From contig NZ_KI519438.1 in NCBI RefSeq assembly GCF_000482485.1, positions 198,404 to 262,403 on the forward strand: 64,000 nucleotides of DNA. Reading direction: 5' to 3'. The number at the start of each line of letters is the position of its first letter. Position 1 is the stretch's first letter. The notes below the pieces were generated by a model, which saw only the letters and a program-made list of their open reading frames with translations, was not told the origin of the DNA and searched no databases. Both the position numbers and the translations under genes were made by a program. Shown here piece by piece: positions 7,818-18,148 of this stretch. Origin of the DNA: Paucisalibacillus globulus DSM 18846. GTDB taxonomy: Bacteria; Bacillota; Bacilli; Bacillales; Amphibacillaceae.

Positions 7818-8371
7818 GGTTTGGATTTGATATCGATGATACGTTAATTAACTTACGTGAACATGCGTTTAATATTTATAAGAAGAAACTAAATAAAGAT
7901 GTTCCTCAGAAAGAATTTTATGAATTAGATAGAGTGGAAATTCACGAACCATTTGGTTTATCGGATGATGAGGGTAGTGCAATGTGGAATAGTTCCCTTG
8001 TGGAGATTTATTACACCGACTGCCCCCCATTCCAAGGTGCTGTAGAAACGTTAAATAAGTTAGTAGAAAATGGTCATGAAATTTTCTATATAACAGCTAG
8101 ACCTAAGGAGCATGGTGAAGGAACAAAAAGGTGGCTAAGGGAACAAGGCTTCCCTGTCCAAGATAATCATTTCTTCTACGGAATGCAAGATCATGAAAAG
8201 GTTCATATTATTAAGGATTTAAACCTAGATTATTATGTAGATGATAAGCCAGCTATTCTTGATACGCTATCAGAAGAACCTGTGAAGCTTTACTTAATGG
8301 ATCAATCCTACAATCGTGCACATTCGTTTAATAGAATACTAAATTGGTCAGATTTTATAAAAGAAATATAA
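7814..8371 (+). CDS. HAD phosphatase of the 5'-nucleotidase (NT5C/YqfW-like) type, coupled to ribD
   Basis: 185 residues. The HAD nucleophile motif FDIDDTL is at the very N-terminus (Asp6, Asp8), a Thr motif (FYITARP) lies mid-protein, and a late acidic motif (YYVDDKP) follows, as in the deoxynucleotidase-like HAD family. It starts inside the ribD stop (ATGA). The riboflavin pathway needs a phosphatase for ribitylaminouracil phosphate, otherwise supplied by unlinked Cof-type HAD enzymes (YcsE, YwtE and YitU in B. subtilis). Its position makes this gene a candidate for that step. That role is inference, and nucleotide clean-up is the alternative. Confidence 0.8.
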   Translation: MRFGFDIDDTLINLREHAFNIYKKKLNKDVPQKEFYELDRVEIHEPFGLSDDEGSAMWNSSLVEIYYTDCPPFQGAVETLNKLVENGHEIFYITARPKEHGEGTKRWLREQGFPVQDNHFFYGMQDHEKVHIIKDLNLDYYVDDKPAILDTLSEEPVKLYLMDQSYNRAHSFNRILNWSDFIKEI

Positions 8372-8373
8372 AG

Positions 8374-8411
8374 AAAAGGTATTGCTAAAAATGCAGCAAT
8401 ACCTTTTTTTC
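8374..8411. terminator. Bidirectional terminator between the rib-like operon and marR
   Basis: AAAAGGTATTGCT...AGCAATACCTTTTTTT has a stem of about 12 bp, with T-runs reading in both directions. It lies between convergent genes. Confidence 0.85.
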
Positions 8412-8417
8412 GAATAG

Positions 8418-8876
8418 TTACTCTAAGTTTTGAGCAAATAAACCTAGTTTCTTTATCTGGTTTACCGCTACTTTTTTCTCCTCAACGGAAAGGCCACCCA
8501 TAATCTCACTCATTGCAGTTGCATGCTGAGGGAAAATTTCATTCATCAATTTCGTACCCTCTTCAGAAATAACTGCATATGTAACCCTTCTATCTGTTGG
8601 GCACGCTTCTCTAATTAAGTATTTCTTTTCTTCCAATTTATCAACTACATATGTAATACTACTACTTGCAAGCAATACTTTTTGCCCAATTTTCTGGATA
8701 GGTTGTCCACCTTTATGATATAACAATTCAAGTACACCAAATTCAGTTAAGTTAAGTCCATAACTTTTAATATTTTGAGTAACCTGCTTTTCAATTGCCT
8801 CAATTGCTCTTGTTAAAACCACAAAAAGTTTCAACGAAAGCTCTTGGTCTTCATTAAAATGATTCGAAATGACCAC
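8418..8876 (-). CDS. MarR family transcriptional regulator
   Basis: About 152 residues with a MarR winged helix (LNLTEFGVLELLYHKGGQPI, then LASSSITYVVDKLEEKKYL and the wing DRRVTYAVISEEG). The frame is open to a TTG at 8885 that directly abuts AAAGGA. The GTG at 8876 has 9-nt spacing and is the likelier start. The sequence resembles MhqR-like regulators of quinone or thiol stress, but no target gene is adjacent: the convergent neighbour is the rib-like operon and upstream lies the end of cadA. Ligand unknown. Confidence 0.83.
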   Translation of the reverse strand: MVISNHFNEDQELSLKLFVVLTRAIEAIEKQVTQNIKSYGLNLTEFGVLELLYHKGGQPIQKIGQKVLLASSSITYVVDKLEEKKYLIREACPTDRRVTYAVISEEGTKLMNEIFPQHATAMSEIMGGLSVEEKKVAVNQIKKLGLFAQNLE

Positions 8877-9032
8877 AAATATCAATCCTTTTACTTATTG
8901 TTATTAAGTTGAATATAGTATATCCTATATTGTTAGGATTTTCTATGAATTTAATAATAGCTAATTTCTTACTTTGTTCATGAAAAAAGGAAATTTATTG
9001 ACCTTTAAAAGGATATACTACAAGGGCCAGCC

Positions 9033-11147
9033 CTATAGTACATCCTTTTTGATTAGTCGCATAGAATTAAGAACAACAATTAGTGTCGCACCCATATCAG
9101 CGAATATAGCAATCCATAAGGTTAACCATCCTGGAATAACTAATAATAGTGCAATAATTTTTAGGATTAAAGCGAATGTGATGTTTTCTTTAATAATAGA
9201 TAATGTCTTTCTGCTTAACGAAATTGTAAACGGTAATTTTTCTAAGTCATCAGCCATCAAAGCAATATCTGCTGTTTCAAGTGCAGCGTCCGTTCCCGCA
9301 CCACCCATTGCAATACCAACATTCGCAGTTGCAAGTGCCGGTGCATCATTGATTCCATCTCCAACCATCGCGACATTGCCGTATTTCTCTGCTAATTTTT
9401 TGATTTCTAATAATTTATCTTCGGGTAATAGCTCTGACTTTGTTTCTGTTAAACCAAGACTTAATCCAATTGCATTTCCAGTTAACTTATTATCACCTGT
9501 TAACATAACGGTCTTTTTGATTCCGAGTTCATGTAGCTTTTGAATGATGGATTTGCTTGATTCTCGAATTTGGTCAGCTACAGCGATAAGGGCGTCAACA
9601 TTATGTTCTGTTCCTAGTAGCATGACTGTCTTACCTTCCGATTGCAGATATCTAATTTTTTCTTTCACTTCATTATTCATATCTAACATACCCTCAAATA
9701 GGATAGGACTTCCAATGAAATATTCTATTCCCAGTACAGTAGCCATTGCACCTTTTCCAGTGATAGAAGTAAATCCATCCGCCTCATATGCTTCTGCATG
9801 AATCCGGTTCGCTTTCCGGGCAATTGCAGAAGCAAGCGGATGTTGAGAAAATTGTTCAATTGCCTGTGCAATGTTTAAAACCTCTTGCTCACCTTTATCG
9901 GTTAACAAAACAATATCAGTTACTTCCGGTTTCCCTTCTGTAAGTGTTCCTGTTTTATCGAAGGCAATTGCTTTAATTTGTCCTGTTTCCTCTAAATAAA
10001 TTCCACCTTTAATCAATACACCGTTCCTAGCAGCATTACCAATTGCGGTTACAATTGCAACAGGGGTTGAAACAACTAATGCACAAGGACAACCAACCAC
10101 TAATACAGCGAGACCACTATAGATCCACTCAGACCAGACACCTCCAAATAATAGTGGAGGAATGATAGCAACTAATAAAGCAATTACCATAATAGCTGGG
10201 GTATAATATTTTGCGAATCGATCAACGAACTGCTGGGATGGAGCTTTTTCAGCTTGTGCCTCTTCAACGAGATGGATTATTTTAGCAATTGTCGTATCTT
10301 CTACTCGTTTCGTAACGCGAACTTCCAATGATCCTTCCTCATTCATTGTTCCAGCGAATACTTCATCACCAGCTGTTTTATGAACAGGAATAGATTCCCC
10401 GGTGATGGCAGCTTGGTTGATAGAAGATTGGCCTTTTACAACCTCACCATCCATCGCTATCTTTTGACCCGGTTTTATTAACAAAATATCACCTATCTGA
10501 ACCTCTTCCACATCAATTTCCATGGTCCTATTACCACGCCTAATGATGGCCATCTTCGGAGCGATGTCCATTAATGACTTAATGGACTGACGAGCCTTAT
10601 CCATAGAATAACTTTCTAAAGCTTCACTCAAAGCAAATAAGAATACAACTACCGCACCCTCTGCCCATTCTCCTATAATTGCTGCTCCAATAATTGCAAT
10701 CGTCATCAACGTCTTCATATCAAACTGAAGCTTAGCTAGGTTTTTTAATCCAACTTTGAATAGACTATATCCACCTATAAGAATTGCGCCTAAAAATGAT
10801 CCAACTGTAGCCGGGTGGCTTTCGTCCATTACAAAGAAAAAAATATATCCTAAAGCAGTAAATAATAACGATATCAACGTAGTAATGTTTTCACGTTTCT
10901 TCCATATGGATTGCTTTTCCACAGACTCACGACGATTTTCTGGATATACTTTGATGCCATCAAATGCTCCAGCTTTTTCTAATTGTTCAATGGTTGCCAA
11001 ACCTTGTACCGTTAACTTCGCAGCCCCAAAGTTCAATTGAACATCTTCTACACTCGTGATGCCCCGGATGTTTTTTTCAAACTTAGCTGCACAATTAGTA
11101 CAGGAAAGTCCCTGAAGCCGATATACTTGTTTATTTTCCTCCAACAA
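9033..11147 (-). CDS. cadA: Cadmium/zinc/lead-exporting P1B-type ATPase CadA
   Basis: About 704 residues. One N-terminal metal-binding domain ([18 protein letters not shown]) precedes the membrane metal site [10 protein letters not shown], the phosphorylation loop [12 protein letters not shown], the TGES-type actuator ([12 protein letters not shown]) and the hinge [14 protein letters not shown] followed by ALVVSTP marks the Zn/Cd/Pb subgroup rather than copper (ALGLATP in copA here). The frame extends to an ATG at 11177 inside cadC without an SD. The TTG codons at 11147 or 11144 follow AAGGAAGG and give a normal N-terminus. The start lies inside the end of cadC, so translation is coupled. Confidence 0.92.
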   Translation of the reverse strand: MLEENKQVYRLQGLSCTNCAAKFEKNIRGITSVEDVQLNFGAAKLTVQGLATIEQLEKAGAFDGIKVYPENRRESVEKQSIWKKRENITTLISLLFTALGYIFFFVMDESHPATVGSFLGAILIGGYSLFKVGLKNLAKLQFDMKTLMTIAIIGAAIIGEWAEGAVVVFLFALSEALESYSMDKARQSIKSLMDIAPKMAIIRRGNRTMEIDVEEVQIGDILLIKPGQKIAMDGEVVKGQSSINQAAITGESIPVHKTAGDEVFAGTMNEEGSLEVRVTKRVEDTTIAKIIHLVEEAQAEKAPSQQFVDRFAKYYTPAIMVIALLVAIIPPLLFGGVWSEWIYSGLAVLVVGCPCALVVSTPVAIVTAIGNAARNGVLIKGGIYLEETGQIKAIAFDKTGTLTEGKPEVTDIVLLTDKGEQEVLNIAQAIEQFSQHPLASAIARKANRIHAEAYEADGFTSITGKGAMATVLGIEYFIGSPILFEGMLDMNNEVKEKIRYLQSEGKTVMLLGTEHNVDALIAVADQIRESSKSIIQKLHELGIKKTVMLTGDNKLTGNAIGLSLGLTETKSELLPEDKLLEIKKLAEKYGNVAMVGDGINDAPALATANVGIAMGGAGTDAALETADIALMADDLEKLPFTISLSRKTLSIIKENITFALILKIIALLLVIPGWLTLWIAIFADMGATLIVVLNSMRLIKKDVL

Positions 11148-11520
11148 AGACACCTTCCTTCGAGTGTTCCATCGCAACAGAGACTAGCTGATGAACGTGA
11201 TGGTCCTTCAACGAATAGAAAACTAGTTTTCCTTCTTTGCGGTATTTTGCTAGCCCCATATTACGAAGGAGTCTCAAATGATGGGAGGCGGTCGCTGTTG
11301 TTGAACCGATAATATTGGCAACATCACAAACACATAATTCCTCTTCTAGGGTAAGAGCATACGTAATCTTCAAGCGTGTTGCATCTGATAATGCCTTGAA
11401 TATCAATTCGACCCCAGAAACTTCTTCTACTTGTGGTTGTATTCGATTGACCTTTTCTTCATCAAAACAAAATGTATCACATGTGTCTTTTTCTACTTTC
11501 TTTACTTCTGTACTAGACAT
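11131..11520 (-). CDS. cadC: ArsR/SmtB family metal sensor CadC
   Basis: 129 residues. It has the CadC metal site pairs Cys14/Cys18 in the N-terminal arm (CDTFC) and Cys63/Cys65 in the ELCVC box, plus the alpha-5 zinc motif D106-x-H108-x10-H119-x2-E122. The winged helix is [17 protein letters not shown]. It represses its own operon with cadA and is released by Cd, Pb or Zn. A TATAAT -10 lies at 11558-11563 on the minus strand, and AT-rich imperfect repeats between 11535 and 11625 probably hold the operator. Confidence 0.93.
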   Translation of the reverse strand: MSSTEVKKVEKDTCDTFCFDEEKVNRIQPQVEEVSGVELIFKALSDATRLKITYALTLEEELCVCDVANIIGSTTATASHHLRLLRNMGLAKYRKEGKLVFYSLKDHHVHQLVSVAMEHSKEGVFVGGK

Positions 11521-11692
11521 GTTATCGCCTCATTCTAATATTCGTTTGATTATTAATATTATATGCTTTGTATGAAAATTTTGCTAATCATATTATTCTA
11601 ATAATCACTTGAATATAAAAGTGATATGAACCTACCATCTTAGTTTGACCTATAGATTAGCTTTAACTAGGACTGTAGACTTTAAGTAATGA

Positions 11693-11721
11693 CAAAAGGA
11701 CAGGTTCCCCCTGTCCTTTTG
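11693..11721 (-). terminator. Hairpin terminator after the GNAT gene
   Basis: AAAAGGACAGG-TTCCC-CCTGTCCTTTT is a perfect 11-bp stem directly behind the acetyltransferase stop codon, ending in CCTTTTG on the minus strand. Confidence 0.7.
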
Positions 11722-12480
11722 CTACTCATTATAGACTTTCAGGACTTCATATTGAAATCCCAAGTATTGATAATTTTGTCTCTGATACATCTCTCTAGGG
11801 GTATCATCCCCATCAGCAACTAAAATAACTTTTCTATCTTTATAGGTATCCATGACGAATTTCTGCAATATGCTGCCAATTCCTTTTCGTTGGAGCGATT
11901 CCAATACAAATAAATTATCAATTTCTGCAAATTCCTCTGTTAGGATAACATCCACTGCACCAGCAGGCATGTCCTTATAGTAAGCGATAATCTGTATGAC
12001 ATTTTCATTGTTATAATTGCGTTTCATTAGATCTTGTTTCTCATTAGCAAAGTTCTCACCATACTGTAAATCCAGTTCATACTGTATTCGTAGATATTCC
12101 ATCAACCTCACTGAATCTACCTTTTCAACACAAATATCTTTATCCACTTTGACTTCTGGAAATTCACTTGGATTGATCACATATAACTCATTCTTTTCAA
12201 TAGAGTAATCCTGATTGTTCAGATGCTCAATTAATTCAACCGCTATCTCCTTATCCTGAGGAAAAACAAATTCAACATGATATTGCCCATTTTTCAAATG
12301 AAAGTCCCTCATAAACTGTTCTGCTTCTAATAACTCATTAAGCGTTGGCATTATTTTAAACTCGATAAAATTGCTAGAATACCGACTCAACATTTCCGGG
12401 TAGTGATAGTGTTTGTATAGCTCATTCTCATTAATTACATTCCCTATAATGTCAATATTCTCAAATGATATATTCATCAT
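11722..12480 (-). CDS. GNAT family N-acetyltransferase
   Basis: 252 residues. The C-terminal 120 carry the GNAT acetyl-CoA motif A (NLFVLESLQRKGIGSILQKF) and a closing strand (MYQRQNYQYLGFQYEVL). The first 120 residues form a separate domain without a recognised family, so this belongs to the two-domain GNAT proteins whose substrates are mostly unknown. The ATG at 12480 follows AGGAGA. The VOC gene lies 18 bp upstream and is probably cotranscribed. Confidence 0.8.
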   Translation of the reverse strand: MMNISFENIDIIGNVINENELYKHYHYPEMLSRYSSNFIEFKIMPTLNELLEAEQFMRDFHLKNGQYHVEFVFPQDKEIAVELIEHLNNQDYSIEKNELYVINPSEFPEVKVDKDICVEKVDSVRLMEYLRIQYELDLQYGENFANEKQDLMKRNYNNENVIQIIAYYKDMPAGAVDVILTEEFAEIDNLFVLESLQRKGIGSILQKFVMDTYKDRKVILVADGDDTPREMYQRQNYQYLGFQYEVLKVYNE

Positions 12481-12498
12481 TATCTCCTGTTCTCCTTA

Positions 12499-12873
12499 TT
12501 ATCCTGTACAAACCATAATAACGTTCCCGTCTGGGTCACGTACTGTAAAAAATGAAAGATCATCAAATCTGATAATTTCAGAGTTGATATCGTAGTTTAA
12601 TTGTTTAATATAATCATAGGCTTCGTCAATATCATTCGTGTGGAAGTTAAACAACGGATAATCTAAACCACCAAGTCTTTTAGATCTGTTAGCCGGACCA
12701 GCATCCAGAGTGATTCCTACTTGTTGGTTCACTTGTAAGTTATACACCGGTCTTTTGACTGAAGACAAATCGTAAACCTGTCCCAACAAATTACAATACC
12801 ACTCCACTGAGCGTTCCAAATCACTTACATGAATGAAAAAAGTGTTTACCTTACTTAGAATGGGGCTTTTCAT
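12499..12873 (-). CDS. VOC (glyoxalase/bleomycin-resistance fold) protein
   Basis: 124 residues with the vicinal-oxygen-chelate pattern: FFIHVSDLERSVEWYCNLLG at the N-terminus, a central HTNDIDEAYDYIKQL, and a C-terminal FFTVRDPDGNVIMV with the usual acidic/DPDGN ending. Such proteins bind a metal at the paired beta-alpha-beta units and act as dioxygenases, isomerases or drug binders. No substrate can be named. It probably heads a small operon with the downstream GNAT gene. Confidence 0.83.
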   Translation of the reverse strand: MKSPILSKVNTFFIHVSDLERSVEWYCNLLGQVYDLSSVKRPVYNLQVNQQVGITLDAGPANRSKRLGGLDYPLFNFHTNDIDEAYDYIKQLNYDINSEIIRFDDLSFFTVRDPDGNVIMVCTG

Positions 12874-12937
12874 ACAATCACTCTCCTCATCAAATTAACC
12901 TTACTTTATCTATTCGACAACTTCTTATAAATTCCTT

Positions 12938-13546
12938 TTAAAAATTTCTAAGTCGATAAATTAAAAACCGTTCATTTGAATTCTTTTTATAAAGGTTAGG
13001 TATCTTAATTTCCCGGAGTAGTTCAAAAGCAGTGTCATTTTCTAAATAAAAAATATATTCCATGGAAGGATAATACAAGATTATATCAACTTCTCTTGGA
13101 AACGCCTCTACTGATAAAAGTATTCGATTTACAACCTTTTGGAAAATGTGGACAGAGAATGGATTAAAGAAATAAAAACAATTATCTATGGGAGTGATTT
13201 CATATTCCTCTGCACGGCAACATCTAAACTCAATATTTTGTATGGGATTCTTCGTATTTCTAGCATATTGTTCCCGGTTTCGGAGTGCCTTCCTATGAGA
13301 TATTTCATTCATCTCAACACCAACTACGGATGCATGATGGAAAAAGTGAATATAAAAATTTAATCTTCCTAGACCACAACCAAAATCAACAACATGGTCA
13401 CTGCTTTTCACTTCATATTGTTCAAACAGCGTCTCTAACGCTACATACGGTGTTGGCTCGTAGGGATAATAATGACTAAGCTGAATAGGGACGCCCTGCC
13501 CGTTTGTATGTATGTTTAGAAGTTTATCGTAAGTGTATTCGTTCAT
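12938..13546 (-). CDS. SAM-dependent methyltransferase-like protein
   Basis: 202 residues. The glycine-rich SAM loop VVDFGCGLGRLNFY is at about residues 53-66, followed by VVGVEMNE (acidic end of strand 2) and FYFFNPFSVHIF, which corresponds to motif IV. The ATG at 13546 follows AGGATG. Substrate unknown. It is a single gene: the MFS exporter upstream is divergent. The gap to the MFS gene (13547-13759) holds only promoter-like AT-rich sequence. Confidence 0.78.
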   Translation of the reverse strand: MNEYTYDKLLNIHTNGQGVPIQLSHYYPYEPTPYVALETLFEQYEVKSSDHVVDFGCGLGRLNFYIHFFHHASVVGVEMNEISHRKALRNREQYARNTKNPIQNIEFRCCRAEEYEITPIDNCFYFFNPFSVHIFQKVVNRILLSVEAFPREVDIILYYPSMEYIFYLENDTAFELLREIKIPNLYKKNSNERFLIYRLRNF

Positions 13547-13759
13547 TTAAATTCATCCTAGTTCGTCTATTTATAGTCTCATATTACGATGGCTTTCTTG
13601 TTAATACAAGGGCTTAGGAAAAGCTTGTGATTAGTTTTCCTTGTCTTCTGAGGAATTAGGTCAACCTTCATAATTTTCCTATTTTCATCCCTATATTAAA
13701 CTTGTTTTCCTTCTTCAACACCGTTATCATTAAAATGGTATTTAGAAAGGACGTACTTC

Positions 13760-14917
13760 ATGGACAAACGTGTTTACTTTTTAATGATTGTTTCATTTAT
13801 AGTTGGAATGGTTGAGTTAATCATCAGTGGATTATTAGATTTAATTGCGGAGGACCTTAACGTAACCCTAGGGGCCGCTGGTTTCTTGGTAACCATTTTT
13901 TCATTAATATTTGCAATCGCTTCACCAATTCTCTTATTAGTGACTGCAAATATTGAACGTAAAAAATTAACATTGAACTTTTTGATTCTATTCTTAATCG
14001 GAAATATAATTTCCGTAATTAGTCCGACGTATAGCATTCTTTTAGTTGGTCGCATCATCTCTGCTTTTAGTGGGGCACTACTAATCATTCTCTGTCTAGT
14101 AATGGCACCGAGACTTGTAGAACAAAAATACCGTGGACGAGCAATTGGAATTGTATCCATGGGGGTAAGTGGTTCATTAGTACTCGGTGTACCAATCGGA
14201 TTAATGCTAGGGGAAATGTTTAGTTGGCGTGCTCCTTTTGTATTAATCGCCATTTTTACGGTGCTTTCTATTATTGGTGTTTATTTTTGGATGGATCGGG
14301 TAGAGCCAAACCCACCTGTACCACTAGGTGTACAGCTCGCTACTCTGAAAAACCGTAAAATACTTTTCGCTCATATAACGACGTTCCTATATATGACCGG
14401 ACACTCTGTACTTTATACTTATTTAAAGCCTTTTGTACAGGAATCGATGGATTTAGGAGCAACATGGATTAGTGTTATCTTTTTCATTTTTGGAGTTGCA
14501 GCAGTAAGTGGTGGCGGAATTGGTGGTACATTTGCGGATACCCTTGGCACAAAGAGAACCGTGGTTTCAGCAATTATTACTTTTGGTGCCATTATGATGG
14601 TTATTCCTTTCACAACCAGTATAATGCCGATATTCTTAATTGCATTAATCATATGGGGAATCATGAGTTGGGCCATTTCACCAGCAATGCAAAGCTATTT
14701 AATTGAAAGCTCGCCCGAAACATCAGATATTCAACAAAGCTTAAGTAATTCCTCCTTACATTTTGGAATTGCAGTTGGTGCTTTCTTCGGAGGCATTATC
14801 ATTGGACAATACTCCACTAATGCCAATGCATTTATTGGAGGAATATTAATTATTGCATCACTTGGAACCATGTATATATCAATGAAAAGCAAACAATTAA
14901 GTCCTTCTACTAATTAA
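13760..14917 (+). CDS. MFS exporter, DHA1 type
   Basis: 385 residues, about 12 hydrophobic helices with the short cytoplasmic loop NIERKKLTL after helix 2 and GRIISAFSGALLI and RGRAIGIVSMGVSGS in the fourth and fifth helices, the layout of drug/sugar-efflux proteins of the DHA1 family (AraJ/YdhP-like). It acts in the cytoplasmic membrane by proton antiport, with unknown substrate. The ATG follows AAAGGA, and a terminator follows the gene, so it is monocistronic. The methyltransferase gene is divergent. Confidence 0.85.
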   Translation: MDKRVYFLMIVSFIVGMVELIISGLLDLIAEDLNVTLGAAGFLVTIFSLIFAIASPILLLVTANIERKKLTLNFLILFLIGNIISVISPTYSILLVGRIISAFSGALLIILCLVMAPRLVEQKYRGRAIGIVSMGVSGSLVLGVPIGLMLGEMFSWRAPFVLIAIFTVLSIIGVYFWMDRVEPNPPVPLGVQLATLKNRKILFAHITTFLYMTGHSVLYTYLKPFVQESMDLGATWISVIFFIFGVAAVSGGGIGGTFADTLGTKRTVVSAIITFGAIMMVIPFTTSIMPIFLIALIIWGIMSWAISPAMQSYLIESSPETSDIQQSLSNSSLHFGIAVGAFFGGIIIGQYSTNANAFIGGILIIASLGTMYISMKSKQLSPSTN

Positions 14918-14925
14918 CTTTTGAG

Positions 14926-14966
14926 TAGATAACAGCCAGTAAGTCCTAGCTGTTATCTATTTTTAT
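14926..14966 (+). terminator. Terminator of the MFS gene
   Basis: TAGATAACAGC...GCTGTTATCTA followed by TTTTTATT, 8 bp past the stop codon. Confidence 0.85.
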
Positions 14967-15095
14967 TATTTATTCATTTGTGAGTTGGGAATTAGTAGTG
15001 AAATGACCCTTGGGAACGTGTTACGAGTCATTTCGGATTGGATTCACTGTCAATATGACCCGCAAGGCCTTCATAACAAGGATGATAGTTATCTA

Positions 15096-15136
15096 CAAAA
15101 AAAACACCCATAAGAGGATTTCTCCTCCATGGGTGT
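15096..15136 (-). terminator. Terminator of the csoR-copA-copZ operon
   Basis: ACACCCAT...ATGGGTGT with an inner GAGGA/TCCTC extension. It is followed on the minus strand by a run of eight T, just past copZ. Confidence 0.88.
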
Positions 15137-15142
15137 CTCACA

Positions 15143-15349
15143 TTATGCTACATCATAGCCTTGATCTTCAACCGCTTCTTGCATTTTTTCTAATGTAACT
15201 TTTGATTCGTCGTATGTTACATTTACTTTACCAGTAGCTAAATCTACTTCAACATTAGATACACCTTCTAATGTATTAAGAGCACCTTCTACTGACATTT
15301 TGCAATGACCACAAGTCATCCCTCTTACATCTAGAGTTAAAGTTTGCAT
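15143..15349 (-). CDS. copZ: Copper chaperone CopZ
   Basis: 68 residues, a single heavy-metal-associated domain with the Cu(I) site GMTCGHC (Cys13, Cys16) and the ferredoxin-like fold ending in EDQGYDVA. It carries copper(I) in the cytosol to CopA. It is the last gene of the operon, 72 bp after copA. A strong hairpin lies in that gap and may set the CopZ:CopA ratio. Confidence 0.95.
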   Translation of the reverse strand: MQTLTLDVRGMTCGHCKMSVEGALNTLEGVSNVEVDLATGKVNVTYDESKVTLEKMQEAVEDQGYDVA

Positions 15350-15384
15350 GAATTATATATCCCCTTTCTAAAAATTCAAGTATA

Positions 15385-15419
15385 GTATTGGGGACTGGAC
15401 TTGCTACCGTCCCCAATAC
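15385..15419. other. Intergenic hairpin between copA and copZ
   Basis: GTATTGGGGAC...GTCCCCAATAC has 11-bp complementary arms around a 13-nt loop and lies directly after the copA stop. There is no T-run, so it is more likely an RNA-stability or processing element than a full terminator. Function is inference. Confidence 0.6.
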
Positions 15420-15421
15420 GC

Positions 15422-17806
15422 TTATATTTTAACTCGCTTCAAACGAAGGGAGTTTGTAACAACACTTACAGAACTAAATGCCATCGCCGCACCTGCAATC
15501 CATGGAGCTAGAAGTCCTAAAGCCGCAATTGGAATCCCGGCTGTATTATAACCGAAAGCCCAGAACAAGTTTTGACGAATATTTTTAATTGTTGCCTTAC
15601 TGATTTTAATTGCTTGTGGAATTAAAAGTAACTCACCACCTAAGATGGTTACATCAGCCGCTTCAATTGCAACTTCTGTACCAGTACCAATCGCAATACC
15701 AATATCTGCTACCGCAAGTGCTGGTGCATCATTTACACCATCACCAACCATCGCTACCTTTTTACCTTGTAATTGAATTTCTTTAACTCGGTTTGCCTTT
15801 TCTTCTGGCAATACTTGTGCAATGACACGGTCAATCCCAACTTGCTTGGCAATTGCTTTTGCCGTTCGTTCGTTATCACCGGTAAGCATGATTACTTCTA
15901 GACCAAGTTCCTTTAATTCTTTAATTGCTTGTGTGGCAGTTTCTTTCACTGTATCTGCTACAGCAACAATTCCTTTGAATACGCCATCAACAGCGATTAA
16001 CATTGCCGTATTACCGTTTGTTTCATATCCAACAAGCTCTTTCTCCACGTCGGCGACTGAAATTTGATGGTCATTCATTAATTTTCTAGTACCCACCAAT
16101 ACATTTTTGCCGTCAATGACTGCTTCAATACCATGGCCAGGTATTGCATTGAAATCATCTGTTTCTACAATAGGAACGCCTTTCTCTGTTGCATAGGCAA
16201 CAATTGCTTCTGCTAATGGATGTTCAGAACCTTTTTCAGCACTAGCCAGCAAAGATAGTGTTTCTTCATCTGCAGTATAGTGTGTCACTTCCGGTTTACC
16301 TTTAGTGATGGTTCCCGTTTTATCAAGAACGATTGCATTTAATTGGTGCGTACGTTCTAAGTGTTCTCCACCTTTAAATAGTATTCCACTTTCAGCAGCA
16401 CGTCCTGAACCAACCATGATAGAGGTTGGTGTTGCTAGTCCTAAAGCACAAGGACAAGCAATAACTAATACTGCAATCGAGGCAACCAGTGCTGGTTCGA
16501 ACTCTCCCGGTGTTACGAAAATAATCCAAACTAGGAATGTTATAAACGCGATTCCTACTACAATTGGAACAAAATATCCTGAAATCACATCGGCTAAACG
16601 TTGGATTGGAGCTTTAGAACCCTGAGCATCCTCTACTACTTTAATAATTGATGCAAGAGCTGTGTCTTTCCCAACTTTTGTTGCTTCCATTTCAATCGTA
16701 CCGTTTTTATTAATAGTTGAACCAATAACACTTGCATTCACATCTTTTTCAATTGGAATAGATTCCCCGGTAATCATCGATTCATCAATGGAAGTTCTGC
16801 CTTTTACCACAATACCATCCACCGGTATTTTCTCTCCTGGTTTTACAATTAGTCTATCGCCAACGATAACCTCTTCAATCGGAATCATCATTTCTTCCCC
16901 GTTACGTAATACCCTAGCTTGCTTAGCTTGTAAGTTGAGAAGCTTCGATATCGCAACAGTTGTGCGACTCTTTGCACTTGTTTCTAAATACTTACCAAAT
17001 AATATCAATGTAATTAAAATGGCACTTGTTTCAAAATATAAATGTGGCATATATCCTGGATTACCAATTGTTTTTAACCCCTCATATAGACTGTAGAAAT
17101 AAGCAGCACTAGTACCCAAGGCAACTAGAACATCCATGTTGGCTCCGCCATTACGTAAATTCTTATAAGCCCCAACGTAAAATTGCCATCCGATAATAAA
17201 TTGGACTGGTGTTGCAAGTGCAAACTGGAACCATGGATTCATGAATATAGCTGGTATATTCATTCCACCCAAATGAACGAACATCGTTACTAATAATGGG
17301 GCAGATAATACAGCAGAAATAATTAGCTTTGTCTTCATTGTTTGAAGTTGCTTTTCCTTCTGCGTTTGTTTTTCCTCTTTATCCGCTTTTCTCTTTGCAT
17401 CATAACCTAACTTTTGAATCCTTCCAATTAAGTCTAGTTCTTCAATAAGTCCAGGATTGTATTCAATGGAGGCACTTTCTGTAGCCAAGTTTACAGTTGC
17501 ATGCTTGACACCTTCTTGTTTATTTAATACTTTTTCTATTCGAGTTGAACAAGCTGCACAAGTCATGCCATATACATCAAATTCAACCTTCTCCATTTCA
17601 ACACCGTATCCAAGTTTTTCAATCTTAGTAGTTATATCTTGAACGGAGACTGCCGCTGGATCATAATCAACAGTTGCCTTTTCCGTTGTTAAATTAACCT
17701 GTGCTTCCACACCATCCATTTTATTTAAGACCTTTTCAATTCGATTAGAACATGCTGCACAGGTCATACCGGTTACACCAACCGTAATATGTTGTGATTC
17801 ATTCAT
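15422..17806 (-). CDS. copA: Copper-exporting P1B-type ATPase CopA
   Basis: 794 residues. Two N-terminal metal-binding domains (GMTCAACS with Cys16/Cys19 and again Cys83/Cys86) precede the membrane [10 protein letters not shown] copper motif, actuator [11 protein letters not shown], phosphorylation loop [23 protein letters not shown] nucleotide-binding motif and [11 protein letters not shown]. This is the typical Bacillus CopA length and order. It expels Cu(I) across the cytoplasmic membrane. It lies 14 bp downstream of csoR and upstream of copZ. Confidence 0.96.
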   Translation of the reverse strand: MNESQHITVGVTGMTCAACSNRIEKVLNKMDGVEAQVNLTTEKATVDYDPAAVSVQDITTKIEKLGYGVEMEKVEFDVYGMTCAACSTRIEKVLNKQEGVKHATVNLATESASIEYNPGLIEELDLIGRIQKLGYDAKRKADKEEKQTQKEKQLQTMKTKLIISAVLSAPLLVTMFVHLGGMNIPAIFMNPWFQFALATPVQFIIGWQFYVGAYKNLRNGGANMDVLVALGTSAAYFYSLYEGLKTIGNPGYMPHLYFETSAILITLILFGKYLETSAKSRTTVAISKLLNLQAKQARVLRNGEEMMIPIEEVIVGDRLIVKPGEKIPVDGIVVKGRTSIDESMITGESIPIEKDVNASVIGSTINKNGTIEMEATKVGKDTALASIIKVVEDAQGSKAPIQRLADVISGYFVPIVVGIAFITFLVWIIFVTPGEFEPALVASIAVLVIACPCALGLATPTSIMVGSGRAAESGILFKGGEHLERTHQLNAIVLDKTGTITKGKPEVTHYTADEETLSLLASAEKGSEHPLAEAIVAYATEKGVPIVETDDFNAIPGHGIEAVIDGKNVLVGTRKLMNDHQISVADVEKELVGYETNGNTAMLIAVDGVFKGIVAVADTVKETATQAIKELKELGLEVIMLTGDNERTAKAIAKQVGIDRVIAQVLPEEKANRVKEIQLQGKKVAMVGDGVNDAPALAVADIGIAIGTGTEVAIEAADVTILGGELLLIPQAIKISKATIKNIRQNLFWAFGYNTAGIPIAALGLLAPWIAGAAMAFSSVSVVTNSLRLKRVKI

Positions 17807-17820
17807 TAGAAATACCCCCC

Positions 17821-18123
17821 TTACTTAGAGAATTGCTTCATAATCTCTATTAACTCATCTATCGCTGCGTCACCTTCACCCGATTTAACAGCACTACTTA
17901 CACAATGTTTCATATGTCTTTCGGTAACCTGGTAACCAACCTTTTTTAAGGCTGCATTAATTGCACTAATTTGAACTAATATATCTGCACAATAGCGATC
18001 ATCTTCAATCATTTTCTGTATACCTCGAACCTGTCCCTCGATTCGCTTCAGTCGATTGACCACTGCTTGTTTCTCTGAGTCTGTTCTTGGTGTAACTGGG
18101 TGATCATGCAAAAAGTGATCCAT
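17821..18123 (-). CDS. csoR: Copper-sensing repressor CsoR
   Basis: 100 residues, a DUF156 four-helix repressor. The Cu(I) ligands Cys45, His70 and Cys74 form the C-H-C signature, and the DNA-contact region [19 protein letters not shown] is intact. The ATG follows AAGGAAGG. It is first in the csoR-copA-copZ operon and should bind the palindrome at 18149-18178 that covers its own promoter, releasing it when copper is bound. Confidence 0.95.
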   Translation of the reverse strand: MDHFLHDHPVTPRTDSEKQAVVNRLKRIEGQVRGIQKMIEDDRYCADILVQISAINAALKKVGYQVTERHMKHCVSSAVKSGEGDAAIDELIEIMKQFSK

Positions 18124-18148
18124 GTGAACACCTTCCTTCGTTAACTTT

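Noticed and set aside
8974..9801. Plus-strand frames opposite cadA
   Set aside because: They are antisense to a well-supported P-type ATPase and have low-complexity composition.
13774..14253. Open frame of 159 codons opposite the MFS gene
   Set aside because: It is a reverse-frame shadow of hydrophobic helices, with no SD. The MFS frame has clear family features.
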